Shown piece after piece: positions 38,244-47,201 of a stretch of 64,000 nucleotides of DNA. The notes beneath the pieces were generated by a model. It worked only from the letters and a program-made list of their open reading frames with translations, was not told the origin of the DNA and searched no databases. Origin of the DNA: an uncultured Bacteroides sp. (lineage in GTDB: Bacteria > Bacteroidota > Bacteroidia > Bacteroidales > Bacteroidaceae); assembly GCF_963677685.1 (NCBI RefSeq), contig NZ_OY782186.1, positions 2,542,001 to 2,606,000 of the forward strand, read 5' to 3'. The number at the start of each line of letters is the position of its first letter. Position 1 is the first letter of the stretch. Position numbers and translations under genes: made by a program.

Positions 38244-40433
38244 ATGTCAAAACTAAGATTCAGAGTAGTAGAGACAGCTTTCAAAAAGAAAGCAGTAGAG
38301 GTACCCGCACCGGCAGAACGCCCATCGGAATACTTCGGAAAATATGTATTCAACCGTGCTAAGATGTTCAAATACCTTCCTAGTAAGGTATACGAAAAGC
38401 TCACCGACGCTATCGACAATGGTTCTCCATTAGATCGTACTATCGCCGATGACATCGCAGCAGGTATGAAGAAATGGGCTCTCGAAATGGGGGTTACTCA
38501 CTACACACACTGGTTCCATCCACTTACAGAAGGAACCGCAGAAAAACATGACGCTTTTGTAGAACATGATGGCAAAGGTGGCATGTTAGAAGAATTTTCA
38601 GGCAAACTGCTTGTACAACAAGAACCTGACGCATCTAGCTTCCCTAACGGAGGTATCCGTAATACATTCGAAGCTAGAGGTTACTCTGCTTGGGATCCAT
38701 CTTCTCCAGCTTTCATTATGGACGATACTCTTTGTATTCCTACTATCTTCATCGCTTATACAGGTGAATCTTTGGACTACAAATCTCCTCTATTGAAAGC
38801 TCTAAGAGCTGTTGACAAAGCAGCAGTTGACGTATGTCACTACTTCAATCCTGAAGTAAAGAAAGTAATTGCTTACTTAGGATGGGAACAAGAATATTTC
38901 CTTATTGACGAAGGTCTGTATGCTGCACGCCCTGACCTACTTCTTACAGGACGTACTTTGATGGGACATGACAGTGCTAAAAACCAACAGTTGGAAGATC
39001 ACTATTTCGGTGCTATCCCAACTCGTGTAGCTGCTTTCATGAAAGATCTTGAGATCGAAGCATTGAAACTAGGTATTCCGGTTAAGACTCGTCACAACGA
39101 GGTTGCTCCTAACCAATTTGAGCTTGCTCCTATCTACGAAGAATGTAACTTAGCTGTAGACCACAACATGCTTATCATGGCTGTGATGCGCAAAGTTTCT
39201 CGTCGTCATGGATTCCGTGTTTTATTACACGAAAAACCTTTCAAAGGAGTTAACGGTTCAGGTAAGCACAACAACTGGTCACTGGGTACAGACACAGGCG
39301 TGTTGTTGATGGGTCCGGGTAAAACTCCGGAAGATAACCTACGCTTCATCACTTTCATAGTAAATACTCTTATGGCTGTTTACAAACACAATGGTGTGTT
39401 AAAAGCCAGCATCTCTAGTGCAACAAACGCTCACCGTTTAGGAGCAAATGAAGCACCTCCCGCAATCATCTCTTCTTTCCTTGGCAAGCAACTTTCACAA
39501 GTATTGCAACACATCGAAGAAAGCACAAAAGATGATTTGATCAGCTTAAGCGGCAAACAAGGTTTGAAACTTGATATTCCTCAGATTCCTGAGCTATTGA
39601 TAGACAATACAGACCGTAACCGTACTTCACCTTTCGCTTTCACCGGTAACCGTTTCGAATTCCGTGCCGTAGGTTCAGAAGCAAACTGTGCCTCTGCAAT
39701 GATCGCATTGAACGCTGCACTTGCTGAGCAATTGGTTAAATTCAAAAAAGACGTAGATGCACTTATCGAGAAAGGCGAACCTAAAATTTCGGCTATTCTT
39801 GAAATCATCCGTGCTTATACTAAAGAGTGCAAAGCAATCCACTTCGATGGTAACGGATATAGCGATGAGTGGAAAGCAGAAGCTTGCAAACGTGGTTTGG
39901 ACTGCGAAACAAGTGTTCCTGTTATCTTCGACAGCTACTTGAAACCCGAATCAATCGCAATGTTCGAGAATACAGGTGTATTGAACAGAAAAGAGCTTGA
40001 AGCTCGTAACGAAGTGAAGTGGGAAACTTACACTAAGAAAATTCAAATTGAGGCACGTGTATTAGGTGACTTGGCAATGAACCATATCATTCCTGTTGCT
40101 ACTCAATACCAAACCAATTTGATTGATAACGTATACAAAATGAAAGATTTGTTCCCTGGTGACAAAGCAAGTAAATTGTCTAACAAAAACCTTGAACTGA
40201 TCGAAGAGATAGCAGATCGTACTGCTTACATCAAAGAACATGTAGACGCTATGATTGAAGCTCGTAAGGTAGCTAACAAAATCGAATGCGAACGTGAAAA
40301 AGCAGTTGCTTATCACGATAACATTGTTCCGATGTTGGAAGAAATACGTTACCACATTGATAAGTTGGAACTTATCGTTGACAATCAAATGTGGACACTT
40401 CCTAAATACAGAGAACTCTTATTTATAAGATAA
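38244..40433 (+). CDS. glnN: Glutamine synthetase type III
   Basis: A 729-residue GSIII, the large glutamine synthetase typical of Bacteroides. It joins ammonium to glutamate with ATP. Motifs: GVTHYTHWFHPLTEGTAEKHD, FSGKLLVQQEPDASSFPNGGIRNTFEARGYSAWDPSSPAF, KTRHNEVAPNQFELAPIYEE, NGSGKHNNWSLGTDTGVLL and NTDRNRTSPFAFTGNRFEFRAVGS. The length fits the family. It ends the ammonium uptake set TorF-like/PII/AmtB/GlnN and feeds glutamine to the many amidotransferases of this window. Confidence 0.97.
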   Translation: MSKLRFRVVETAFKKKAVEVPAPAERPSEYFGKYVFNRAKMFKYLPSKVYEKLTDAIDNGSPLDRTIADDIAAGMKKWALEMGVTHYTHWFHPLTEGTAEKHDAFVEHDGKGGMLEEFSGKLLVQQEPDASSFPNGGIRNTFEARGYSAWDPSSPAFIMDDTLCIPTIFIAYTGESLDYKSPLLKALRAVDKAAVDVCHYFNPEVKKVIAYLGWEQEYFLIDEGLYAARPDLLLTGRTLMGHDSAKNQQLEDHYFGAIPTRVAAFMKDLEIEALKLGIPVKTRHNEVAPNQFELAPIYEECNLAVDHNMLIMAVMRKVSRRHGFRVLLHEKPFKGVNGSGKHNNWSLGTDTGVLLMGPGKTPEDNLRFITFIVNTLMAVYKHNGVLKASISSATNAHRLGANEAPPAIISSFLGKQLSQVLQHIEESTKDDLISLSGKQGLKLDIPQIPELLIDNTDRNRTSPFAFTGNRFEFRAVGSEANCASAMIALNAALAEQLVKFKKDVDALIEKGEPKISAILEIIRAYTKECKAIHFDGNGYSDEWKAEACKRGLDCETSVPVIFDSYLKPESIAMFENTGVLNRKELEARNEVKWETYTKKIQIEARVLGDLAMNHIIPVATQYQTNLIDNVYKMKDLFPGDKASKLSNKNLELIEEIADRTAYIKEHVDAMIEARKVANKIECEREKAVAYHDNIVPMLEEIRYHIDKLELIVDNQMWTLPKYRELLFIR

Positions 40434-40859
40434 AAAAGAAAAAATAGGTAATCTCGGTTATCTATTTCTTTTGTTGGTTGTTTTAAGTTTGCAGGAGAGG
40501 GGTATCGTGAGATAGTCCTCTTCTCTTTTTTACACATCTCATTCTTACAACACAAACATCTCGACTTTAAGCTCTTGAAGTCGAGATGTCTAGCTCTTGA
40601 CAACAAGATGTCAACAAGCATAAATCTCGTTTTCCAGAAACGCTTTATAGGAAGGCCTTTTCAGAATATACGTTTTTTTTACAAATAAGAGAAAAAGACA
40701 AGCATACATTTATATGCAATAAGCTAGACTACACCATCAAAACCAACTTTAAAATAAGACTTTATCAAAAAAGAGTAGAAGCTAAAGTCTATAAAAAAAT
40801 AAAGCTTAGCAAGATTTAACTTACTAAGCTTTAAGAACCAAATCACATAAAACTATTAT
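40434..40859. other. Intergenic region with inverted repeats, convergent genes
   Basis: This 426-nt gap separates glnN from the convergent HdeD-like gene. It holds ACATCTCGACTT (40556-40567) / AAGTCGAGATGT (40578-40589), a 12-bp perfect stem with a 10-nt loop, followed by a second loose repeat with AAGATGTCAACAAGC; this probably ends glnN transcription. The second hairpin at 40801 is listed separately. Short opposite-strand frames here look like chance. Confidence 0.55.
40801..40832 (-). terminator. Terminator of the HdeD/alcohol dehydrogenase operon
   Basis: AAAGCTTAGCAAG / CTTACTAAGCTTT, a 13-bp stem with one mismatch and a 6-nt loop. On the minus strand it runs into TTTATTTTTTTATAG, a fitting U-rich tail, 28 nt after the stop. 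Confidence 0.8.
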
Positions 40860-41435
40860 TTACTTATCATCTTCAATAATTTGAGCATCCTCTATAGAAG
40901 TGTCACTCGGAGTTGGTTTAGGCTTCTGTCGCATGAATCTAAACCAGTTTAGCAAGTCAGATAATGCATAAACCAAACAAGTGATACCAATAATAACAAA
41001 GGCAGTATTGCGTACTCCGGTAGGATTCACAACAACAAACAAGCCGGCTAAAGCTATGAGCAAAGGAATAATGTAATATCCCGCCGGCACCGATACCCAT
41101 TTACGGGCAAGGAAAAGAGAAGAAAGCTGTTGTATACCTCCCATCATCAAGATAAAACCAAGTAAAAGCATCAGTACGTCGGCAAAGAAACCGGGCATAA
41201 TAACCAACCATAAACCAAAGAGAACACTACCAACTCCTTCAATAGGAAAGCGTCTTTTCATTTCAGGGTGTTTAGCTGTTAGATAGCCCAGGGTGACAAG
41301 TAATCCCGGAAGGATAAATAAAACACCAATAGTTATCACAAGGTAGTCGATAGCTACATCAGGCCACACCACAAGTACCAATCCTATGATCAGAGCTGTC
41401 ACACTACGCATTAGGAAACCATTTATCTTTTTCAT
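40860..41435 (-). CDS. HdeD-like (DUF308) membrane protein
   Basis: A 191-residue integral membrane protein with about six short hydrophobic helices (LIIGLVLVVWPDVAIDYLVITIGVLFILPGLLVTLGYL; VLFGLWLVIMPGFFADVLMLLLGFILMMGGIQQLS; YYIIPLLIALAGLFVVVNPTGV). The paired 'G..L..P' helices match the HdeD/DUF308 family; E. coli HdeD is linked to acid resistance, but the biochemical role is unknown. The acidic tail (DTSIEDAQIIEDDK) is cytoplasmic. It lies 24 nt after the alcohol dehydrogenase gene and probably shares its transcript. Confidence 0.8.
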   Translation of the reverse strand: MKKINGFLMRSVTALIIGLVLVVWPDVAIDYLVITIGVLFILPGLLVTLGYLTAKHPEMKRRFPIEGVGSVLFGLWLVIMPGFFADVLMLLLGFILMMGGIQQLSSLFLARKWVSVPAGYYIIPLLIALAGLFVVVNPTGVRNTAFVIIGITCLVYALSDLLNWFRFMRQKPKPTPSDTSIEDAQIIEDDK

Positions 41436-41459
41436 ACATACTTTGTTTTATGATTATCT

Positions 41460-42605
41460 TTAAATACAGCTTTCCAATATCTGTCTAGCTACCGCACCCG
41501 TCACATTTCCGTTTTCGCCATACGCTACTTCACGTTCATTAAAGCGACGTTCTATCTCATCAATCGTTTCGCCTGAGATATTTTCTTCACTCAAACGGGT
41601 AGTCAGTCCTACAGAACGGAAGAATTTCTCAGTGCATTCAATAGCAGCATCGATCCTTTCATCACGCGTTCCGCTAGTGATATTCCAAACTCGTTCGCCA
41701 TACTGTATAAGTTTATCTCCTTTAGCTTCACGCAAAACTCGCATAGTCCCCGGGCCAACAATAGCTAATGTATGACCGTGAGAAAGTCCATGCAATGCCG
41801 TAAGTTCATGTCCGATCATGTGAGTAGCCCAGTCTTGTGTAACTCCCATAGCGATAAAACCATTAAGCGCCATGGTTGCCGAAAGCATAAAGTCCGCCAT
41901 TAACTGGTAGTCGTGCTGATTCTCCTTAATCTTAGGAGCCACTTCAACCAATGTTTGCAAGATGCCTTCCGCCCAACGATCCATCAATCGAGATTGTCCG
42001 GTCGTGGTCATATATTGCTCTAACGTATGTGTAAAAGTATCTACTATTCCGCAAGCAATCTGATGAGGAGGAAGGCTAAAAGTAACCTCCGGATCGAGAA
42101 TAGAGAATACAGGGAAGTGACTCATGAAGCCATATTTTTCTTTTGTCTCTTTACGAGTAATAACACCACCGTAATTCATCTCCGAACCAGTAGCTGGAAG
42201 AGTAAGAACAGTTCCCAAAGGTACTGTATCAGAAGTTATGAAACGCTTTTGAACTAATTCCCAAGCATCACCATCATATAATAAACCAGCAGCTATAAGT
42301 TTGGTACCATCAATAACAGAACCACCTCCAACAGCAAGCAAGAAATCAACTTTTTCTTTTTTTCCCAACTCAATAGCCTTACGCAATGTTTCAATTGAAG
42401 GATTAGGCTCGATACCCCAAAATTCAATAGTATCATAACCCTTCAGCGCCTCTTTCACCTGATCATAAACGCCGTTTTTCTTCACACTTCCCCCACCGAA
42501 AGTGATCATAACACGTTTGTCCGAAGGAATTTCTTTATTCAACTCGGAAATCATACCTTTTCCCATAATGAGCTTTACAGGATTTTGAAAAACAAAATTA
42601 TTCAT
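41460..42605 (-). CDS. Iron-containing alcohol dehydrogenase (YqhD/butanol dehydrogenase type)
   Basis: A 381-residue NAD(P)H-dependent alcohol/aldehyde oxidoreductase, cytoplasmic. GGGSVKKNGVYDQV and LLAVGGGSVIDGTKLIAAG form the nucleotide site; the metal ligands are Asp and His in CGIVDTFTHTLEQYMT and the His residues in HMIGHELTALHGLSHGHTLAIV. MNNFVFQNPVKLIMGKGMISELNKEIP is the standard N-terminus of the YqhD/BDH subgroup, which reduces toxic or fermentation aldehydes. The start is supported by the -7 box at 42649. Confidence 0.92.
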   Translation of the reverse strand: MNNFVFQNPVKLIMGKGMISELNKEIPSDKRVMITFGGGSVKKNGVYDQVKEALKGYDTIEFWGIEPNPSIETLRKAIELGKKEKVDFLLAVGGGSVIDGTKLIAAGLLYDGDAWELVQKRFITSDTVPLGTVLTLPATGSEMNYGGVITRKETKEKYGFMSHFPVFSILDPEVTFSLPPHQIACGIVDTFTHTLEQYMTTTGQSRLMDRWAEGILQTLVEVAPKIKENQHDYQLMADFMLSATMALNGFIAMGVTQDWATHMIGHELTALHGLSHGHTLAIVGPGTMRVLREAKGDKLIQYGERVWNITSGTRDERIDAAIECTEKFFRSVGLTTRLSEENISGETIDEIERRFNEREVAYGENGNVTGAVARQILESCI

Positions 42606-42648
42606 ACCACTATATAATTAATAAATTTAATCTGTTCTCTATATTAAG

Positions 42649-42656
42649 CAAAGATA
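42649..42656 (-). promoter_or_regulatory. -7 box for the alcohol dehydrogenase operon
   Basis: Minus-strand TATCTTTG, exact TAnnTTTG, 44 nt before the start codon. Confidence 0.65.
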
Positions 42657-42795
42657 GTATAAAAACAGATAAATAATAAGAATGTTCCCTTCTACGACTG
42701 TTTTATAATCCCTCTAAAATAGAAGCTAATTACTTTTTTTACGCATTTAATCTAAAAAAATAATAGTAATATTTGTATCTTTAAAACAATGTGTT

Positions 42796-42803
42796 TATAT
42801 TTG
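42796..42803 (+). promoter_or_regulatory. -7 box of the trp operon
   Basis: TATATTTG, exact TAnnTTTG. Transcription should start near 42810, about 18 nt before the leader-peptide ATG, so the whole attenuator is within the transcript. Confidence 0.75.
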
Positions 42804-42827
42804 CCGCTGTTATAAGAACAAAAGACA

Positions 42828-42887
42828 ATGAGAAATATATTAGTAAATACATGTTGGTGGCGCTACTTGCAACTAAATCAGTCGTAA
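42828..42887 (+). CDS. trpL: trp operon leader peptide (19 aa, Trp-Trp)
   Basis: ATG at 42828 opens MRNILVNTCWWRYLQLNQS and stops at TAA 42885-42887. The two adjacent TGG codons (42855-42860) in so short a peptide, 18 nt after the presumed transcription start and directly before a terminator and trpB, are the classical mark of ribosome-mediated attenuation. The Trp codons sit immediately before the 5' arm of a 7-bp hairpin (GCTACTT 42862-42868 with AGGTAGC 42887-42893), so a ribosome waiting for Trp-tRNA would block it. Confidence 0.85.
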   Translation: MRNILVNTCWWRYLQLNQS

Positions 42888-42934
42888 GGTAGCAGTCTCG
42901 TGTATATATACTAATAACAAAATACAAATTTAAG

Positions 42935-42970
42935 AGCCCTGTCGCACCTGCGACAGGGCTTTTTGTTTTT
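42935..42970 (+). terminator. trp attenuator terminator
   Basis: AGCCCTGTCGCA (42935-42946) and TGCGACAGGGCT (42949-42960) form a perfect, GC-rich 12-bp stem with a 2-nt gap in the loop, followed by TTTTGTTTTT. It precedes trpB by 45 nt. A competing antiterminator is possible between GTAGCAG (42889-42895) and CTGCGAC (42948-42954), pairing at six of seven positions; this would break the terminator when the leader ribosome stalls. Confidence 0.88.
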
Positions 42971-43015
42971 CCAGCAATAGCAAGAGATAATATAATAAAT
43001 ATATAGCATAAAATT

Positions 43016-44200
43016 ATGAAGAATTATTTAGTAGACGAAAACGGTTATTACGGAGAATTTGGAGGAGCGTATATTCCCGAAATTCTTTATAAATGCGTAG
43101 AAAAGCTGAAAGAGACTTATCTGGATGTATTAGAAAGTGAAAGCTTTAAACAGGAATTTGAACTATTACTAAGAGACTATGTGGGACGCCCTTCCCCACT
43201 CTATTTAGCCAACAGATTATCTAAAAAATATGGTTGCAAAATCTATCTAAAAAGAGAGGATCTGAATCATACAGGTGCACACAAGATCAATAATACCATC
43301 GGTCAGATATTGCTTGCCAGACGAATGGGGAAGACTCGTATCATAGCCGAAACAGGTGCAGGGCAGCATGGAGTAGCTACTGCTACAGTCTGCGCACTTA
43401 TGGATATGGAATGCATCGTCTATATGGGTAAAATGGATGTAGAAAGACAGCATATCAATGTAGAGAAAATGAAAATGCTAGGGGCAACAGTCGTTCCTGT
43501 CACTTCGGGTAACATGACTCTGAAAGATGCCACCAACGAGGCCATACGTGACTGGTGTTGTCATCCTAGTGATACCTTTTATATCATCGGTTCCACAGTA
43601 GGACCTCACCCCTATCCTGATATGGTAGCCCGTCTGCAATCTATCATTAGCGAAGAAATACAAAAGCAACTTTTAGAAAAAGAAGGGCGCAACTATCCTG
43701 ATTACCTTATTGCTTGCGTAGGTGGAGGAAGCAATGCTGCCGGAACAATCTATCACTATATCAATGATAAACGGGTGAACATTGTACTCGCCGAAGCCGG
43801 AGGTAAAGGGATCGACACACCAATGACAGCAGCAACAATCAAACTGGGTAAAGTAGGAATTATTCACGGCGCATGCACTTTCGTGATGCAGAACGAAGAT
43901 GGACAGATAGAAGAGCCCTACTCTATTTCTGCAGGACTGGATTATCCGGGCATCGGACCAATCCATGCTAATCTGGCTGCACAAAAGAGGGCTACGGTAT
44001 TAGCTATCAATGATGACGAAGCAATTAATGCCGCCTACGAACTAACTCGGATAGAAGGAATTATTCCGGCACTAGAATCGGCTCATGCACTAGGTGTTTT
44101 AAGTAAAATGACGTTCAAACCGGAGGACGTAGTTGTGCTAACCGTTTCGGGCAGAGGCGACAAGGATATTGAAACTTATTTAGAAAACTTCAACGGATAA
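43016..44200 (+). CDS. trpB: Tryptophan synthase beta chain
   Basis: A 394-residue PLP enzyme that joins indole and serine. The PLP Lys is in LNHTGAHKINNTIGQ, the phosphate loop is CVGGGSNAAGTIYH, and RPSPLYLANRLS and SISAGLDYPGIGPIHA are family motifs. It is the first structural gene; the order trpB-E-G-D-C-F-A puts beta far from alpha (TrpA), with which it forms the synthase complex. Confidence 0.97.
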   Translation: MKNYLVDENGYYGEFGGAYIPEILYKCVEKLKETYLDVLESESFKQEFELLLRDYVGRPSPLYLANRLSKKYGCKIYLKREDLNHTGAHKINNTIGQILLARRMGKTRIIAETGAGQHGVATATVCALMDMECIVYMGKMDVERQHINVEKMKMLGATVVPVTSGNMTLKDATNEAIRDWCCHPSDTFYIIGSTVGPHPYPDMVARLQSIISEEIQKQLLEKEGRNYPDYLIACVGGGSNAAGTIYHYINDKRVNIVLAEAGGKGIDTPMTAATIKLGKVGIIHGACTFVMQNEDGQIEEPYSISAGLDYPGIGPIHANLAAQKRATVLAINDDEAINAAYELTRIEGIIPALESAHALGVLSKMTFKPEDVVVLTVSGRGDKDIETYLENFNG

Positions 44201-44205
44201 CAGTT

Positions 44206-45612
44206 ATGAAAACATTTACCTATACCACCAACAGTAAGCAGATTATCGGAGATCTTCATACCCCCGTCAGTATCTACCTCAAAGTGAGAGATATGTATCC
44301 TCAATCTGCTTTGATGGAGAGTTCTGACTTTCATGCAGCGGAAAACAGCCAGTCATTTATCGCTCTTTGCCCCCTAGGCAGTGTCGGCATCAATAATGGC
44401 AAAGCCACGATGAGCTATCCCAATGGTAACACTCAAGAAACACAACTCTCGAAAGAGTACTCTGTAGAGAAAGCTTTAAACGACTTCATTGGACACTTCA
44501 AAGTGAGCGGAGAAGATAGCAACGTATGCGGGCTCTATGGCTATACCACTTTTAATGCAGTAAGATATTTCGAAAATATACCTGTTAAGGAAAGCCATGA
44601 TGAAACTAACGATGCTCCGGACGTACTATATATATTATATAAGTATGTAATCATCTTCAACCACTTCAAAAACGAATTGAAGTTAGTCGAGATACTATCC
44701 GAAGGAGAAGAGAGCGGACTAGATCAGTTGCAATCGGCTATTGAAAACCGTAACTATGCCTCCTATAACTTCTCAGCTACAGGTCCGGTAAGTAGCCCCA
44801 TAAGCGATGAAGAACACAAGGCGAATGTACGCAAAGGCATTGCACATTGTCTCCGCGGAGATGTTTTCCAAATCGTTCTTTCACGCCGCTTCGTACAGCC
44901 TTATGCCGGAGATGATTTCAAAGTATACCGTGCATTAAGAAGTATCAACCCCTCTCCTTACCTCTTTTATTTTGATTTTGGAGGTTACCGTATATTCGGC
45001 TCTTCACCCGAAACACACTGCCGCATTGATGGCAACAAAGCATATATCGATCCCATCGCCGGTACAACAAAGCGTACAGGCGACGCCTTGAAAGACAAAG
45101 AGCTGACCGAAGCTTTACTGGCAGATCCAAAAGAGAATGCCGAACATGTAATGCTGGTAGATTTGGCACGAAATGACCTCAGCCGCAACTGCCACGACGT
45201 ACGGGTCGTCTTCTACAAAGAGCCTCAATACTACAGCCACGTCATCCACCTAGTATCTAGAGTAAGCGGAGAACTAAACGAAAACGCCAATACCATCAAA
45301 TCATTCATCGACACATTTCCTGCCGGAACATTGAGTGGAGCTCCCAAGGTGCGTGCAATGCAACTGATCAGTGAAATAGAGCCACACAATAGAGGTGCTT
45401 ATGGAGGTTGCATCGGATTCATCGGACTTAATGGAGACTTAAATCAGGCTATTACAATCCGTACTTTTGTAAGCCGCAACAATGAATTGTGGTTTCAGGC
45501 AGGAGGCGGCATCGTAGCTCATAGTCAAGAAGAAAATGAATTGCAAGAGGTAAACAACAAGTTGGGTGCACTTAAAAAAGCAATCGACTTGGCCGTAACC
45601 TTACAAAACTAA
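44206..45612 (+). CDS. trpE: Anthranilate synthase component I
   Basis: A 468-residue TrpE turning chorismate into anthranilate with ammonia from TrpG. SALMESSDFH matches the LLES-type tryptophan-binding motif, so feedback inhibition is likely. The chorismate core includes GDVFQIVLSRRF, YRIFGSSPETHCRI, DPIAGTTKRTGD, DLARNDLSR and TLSGAPKVRAMQLI. It starts 5 nt after trpB. Confidence 0.96.
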   Translation: MKTFTYTTNSKQIIGDLHTPVSIYLKVRDMYPQSALMESSDFHAAENSQSFIALCPLGSVGINNGKATMSYPNGNTQETQLSKEYSVEKALNDFIGHFKVSGEDSNVCGLYGYTTFNAVRYFENIPVKESHDETNDAPDVLYILYKYVIIFNHFKNELKLVEILSEGEESGLDQLQSAIENRNYASYNFSATGPVSSPISDEEHKANVRKGIAHCLRGDVFQIVLSRRFVQPYAGDDFKVYRALRSINPSPYLFYFDFGGYRIFGSSPETHCRIDGNKAYIDPIAGTTKRTGDALKDKELTEALLADPKENAEHVMLVDLARNDLSRNCHDVRVVFYKEPQYYSHVIHLVSRVSGELNENANTIKSFIDTFPAGTLSGAPKVRAMQLISEIEPHNRGAYGGCIGFIGLNGDLNQAITIRTFVSRNNELWFQAGGGIVAHSQEENELQEVNNKLGALKKAIDLAVTLQN

Positions 45613-45630
45613 CCCTAAGAACTGATTAAG

Positions 45631-46197
45631 ATGAAAATATTACTATTAGACAATTATGACTCTTTCACTTATAACCTGCTTCATCTGGTGAAAGAATTAG
45701 GGGCAACCGATGTGGAAGTTATTCGCAATGACCAAATAACACTTGAAGAGGTAGATCGCTTTGATAAAATCATCCTTTCGCCCGGTCCCGGCATTCCGGA
45801 AGAGGCAGGGCTCCTTTTACCCATCATCAAAAAGTATGCACCTACAAAAACTATTTTAGGAGTATGCTTAGGACACCAGGCCATAGGAGAAAGTTTCGGT
45901 GCGAAACTGGAAAATTTGAAAGAAGTACACCACGGAATACAAACTCCTATCCGCATCAAGGAAGAAGATGCTGTATTGAAAAGACTTGGAAAAACAATAC
46001 AAGTAGGTCGCTATCATTCGTGGATTGTAAGTAAAGAAGGATTTCCCGAGAGTCTGCAAATAACAGCAGAAAGCAACGAAGGAGAAATCATGGCTTTACG
46101 CCACAAAGAATACAAGGTGTATGGCATTCAGTTTCACCCCGAATCGGTATTAACTCCACAAGGAAAAACAATTATCCAAAACTTCTTAGCAATATAA
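45631..46197 (+). CDS. trpG: Anthranilate synthase component II (glutaminase)
   Basis: A 188-residue class I amidotransferase. The nucleophile is in LGVCLGHQAIGESFG, with LSPGPGIPEEAG as oxyanion region and FHPESVLTPQG holding the His-Glu pair. It is not fused to TrpD, unlike the E. coli protein. It lies 18 nt after trpE and 4 nt before trpD. Confidence 0.96.
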   Translation: MKILLLDNYDSFTYNLLHLVKELGATDVEVIRNDQITLEEVDRFDKIILSPGPGIPEEAGLLLPIIKKYAPTKTILGVCLGHQAIGESFGAKLENLKEVHHGIQTPIRIKEEDAVLKRLGKTIQVGRYHSWIVSKEGFPESLQITAESNEGEIMALRHKEYKVYGIQFHPESVLTPQGKTIIQNFLAI

Positions 46198-46201
46198 ACC
46201 A

Positions 46202-47197
46202 ATGAAACAAATATTATATAAACTCTTTGAACATCAATGTTTAGGACGTACCGAGGCACGTGAGATACTTCAAAATATAGCTCAAGGCAAGTACAGCGAA
46301 GCGCAAGTTGCCTCACTAATCACCGTATATCTGATGCGCAATATTACAGTAGAAGAATTGTGCGGTTTTCGCGACGCACTTCTCGAAATGAGAGTGCCCG
46401 TGCAACTGGACGATTTTGCTCCCATAGACATCGTAGGTACGGGAGGCGATGGGAAGAACACTTTCAATATCTCTACAGCCTCTTGCTTCACAGTTGCCGG
46501 AGCAGGCTTTCCTGTGGTTAAGCATGGCAATTACGGAGCAACATCGGTTAGTGGTGCCAGCAATGTAATGGAACAACACGGTGTAAAATTCACTAACAAC
46601 AATGATCTATTGCGCCGCAGCATGGAGCAATGTAACATAGCTTATCTGCATGCTCCTCTTTTCAATCCTGCCATGAAAGCAGTAGCGCCCGTACGTAAAG
46701 CATTAGGAGTACGCACATTCTTCAACATGCTGGGTCCGTTGGTCAATCCCGCACTACCCAAATACCAGCTATTGGGAGTCTACAACCTCCCCTTACTTCG
46801 GCTCTATAGCTACACTTATCAAGAGAGCAGTACAAAATTTGCCGTTGTGCATAGTCTGGATGGGTACGACGAAATCTCCCTAACAACAGAATTCAAAGTG
46901 GCTACCAGTAACAATGAGAAGATATACACCCCCGAGTCTATCGGTCTATCTCGTTGCACGGAGTCAGATCTCGACGGAGGTAACACACCAGAAGATGCCG
47001 CTCGCATATTCGACAATATATTGAATAACAAAGCAACAAAGGCTCAGATAAATGCTGTAGTAGCTAATTCCGCATTTGCCATCAATGTGATGCATCCCGC
47101 AAAAAGTATTCCCGAATGCATTGCCCTCGCTAAAGAGTCATTAGAGAGTGGAAGTGCGAAAGCAACTTTCAAAAAATTCATTGAGTTAAACAGTTAG
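46202..47197 (+). CDS. trpD: Anthranilate phosphoribosyltransferase
   Basis: A 331-residue TrpD that joins anthranilate to PRPP. Motifs: IVGTGGDGKNTFNISTAS (PRPP/Mg), VKHGNYGATSVSGASNVMEQHG (anthranilate and phosphate), and RTFFNMLGPLVNPA. Length and fold are normal. It sits between trpG and trpC with 4-nt gaps on both sides. Confidence 0.96.
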   Translation: MKQILYKLFEHQCLGRTEAREILQNIAQGKYSEAQVASLITVYLMRNITVEELCGFRDALLEMRVPVQLDDFAPIDIVGTGGDGKNTFNISTASCFTVAGAGFPVVKHGNYGATSVSGASNVMEQHGVKFTNNNDLLRRSMEQCNIAYLHAPLFNPAMKAVAPVRKALGVRTFFNMLGPLVNPALPKYQLLGVYNLPLLRLYSYTYQESSTKFAVVHSLDGYDEISLTTEFKVATSNNEKIYTPESIGLSRCTESDLDGGNTPEDAARIFDNILNNKATKAQINAVVANSAFAINVMHPAKSIPECIALAKESLESGSAKATFKKFIELNS

Positions 47198-47201
47198 AGA
47201 A

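Noticed and set aside
42828..43015. T-box or trp riboswitch before trpB
   Set aside because: The leader is too short for a T-box and has a translated peptide with Trp codons and a simple attenuator instead.
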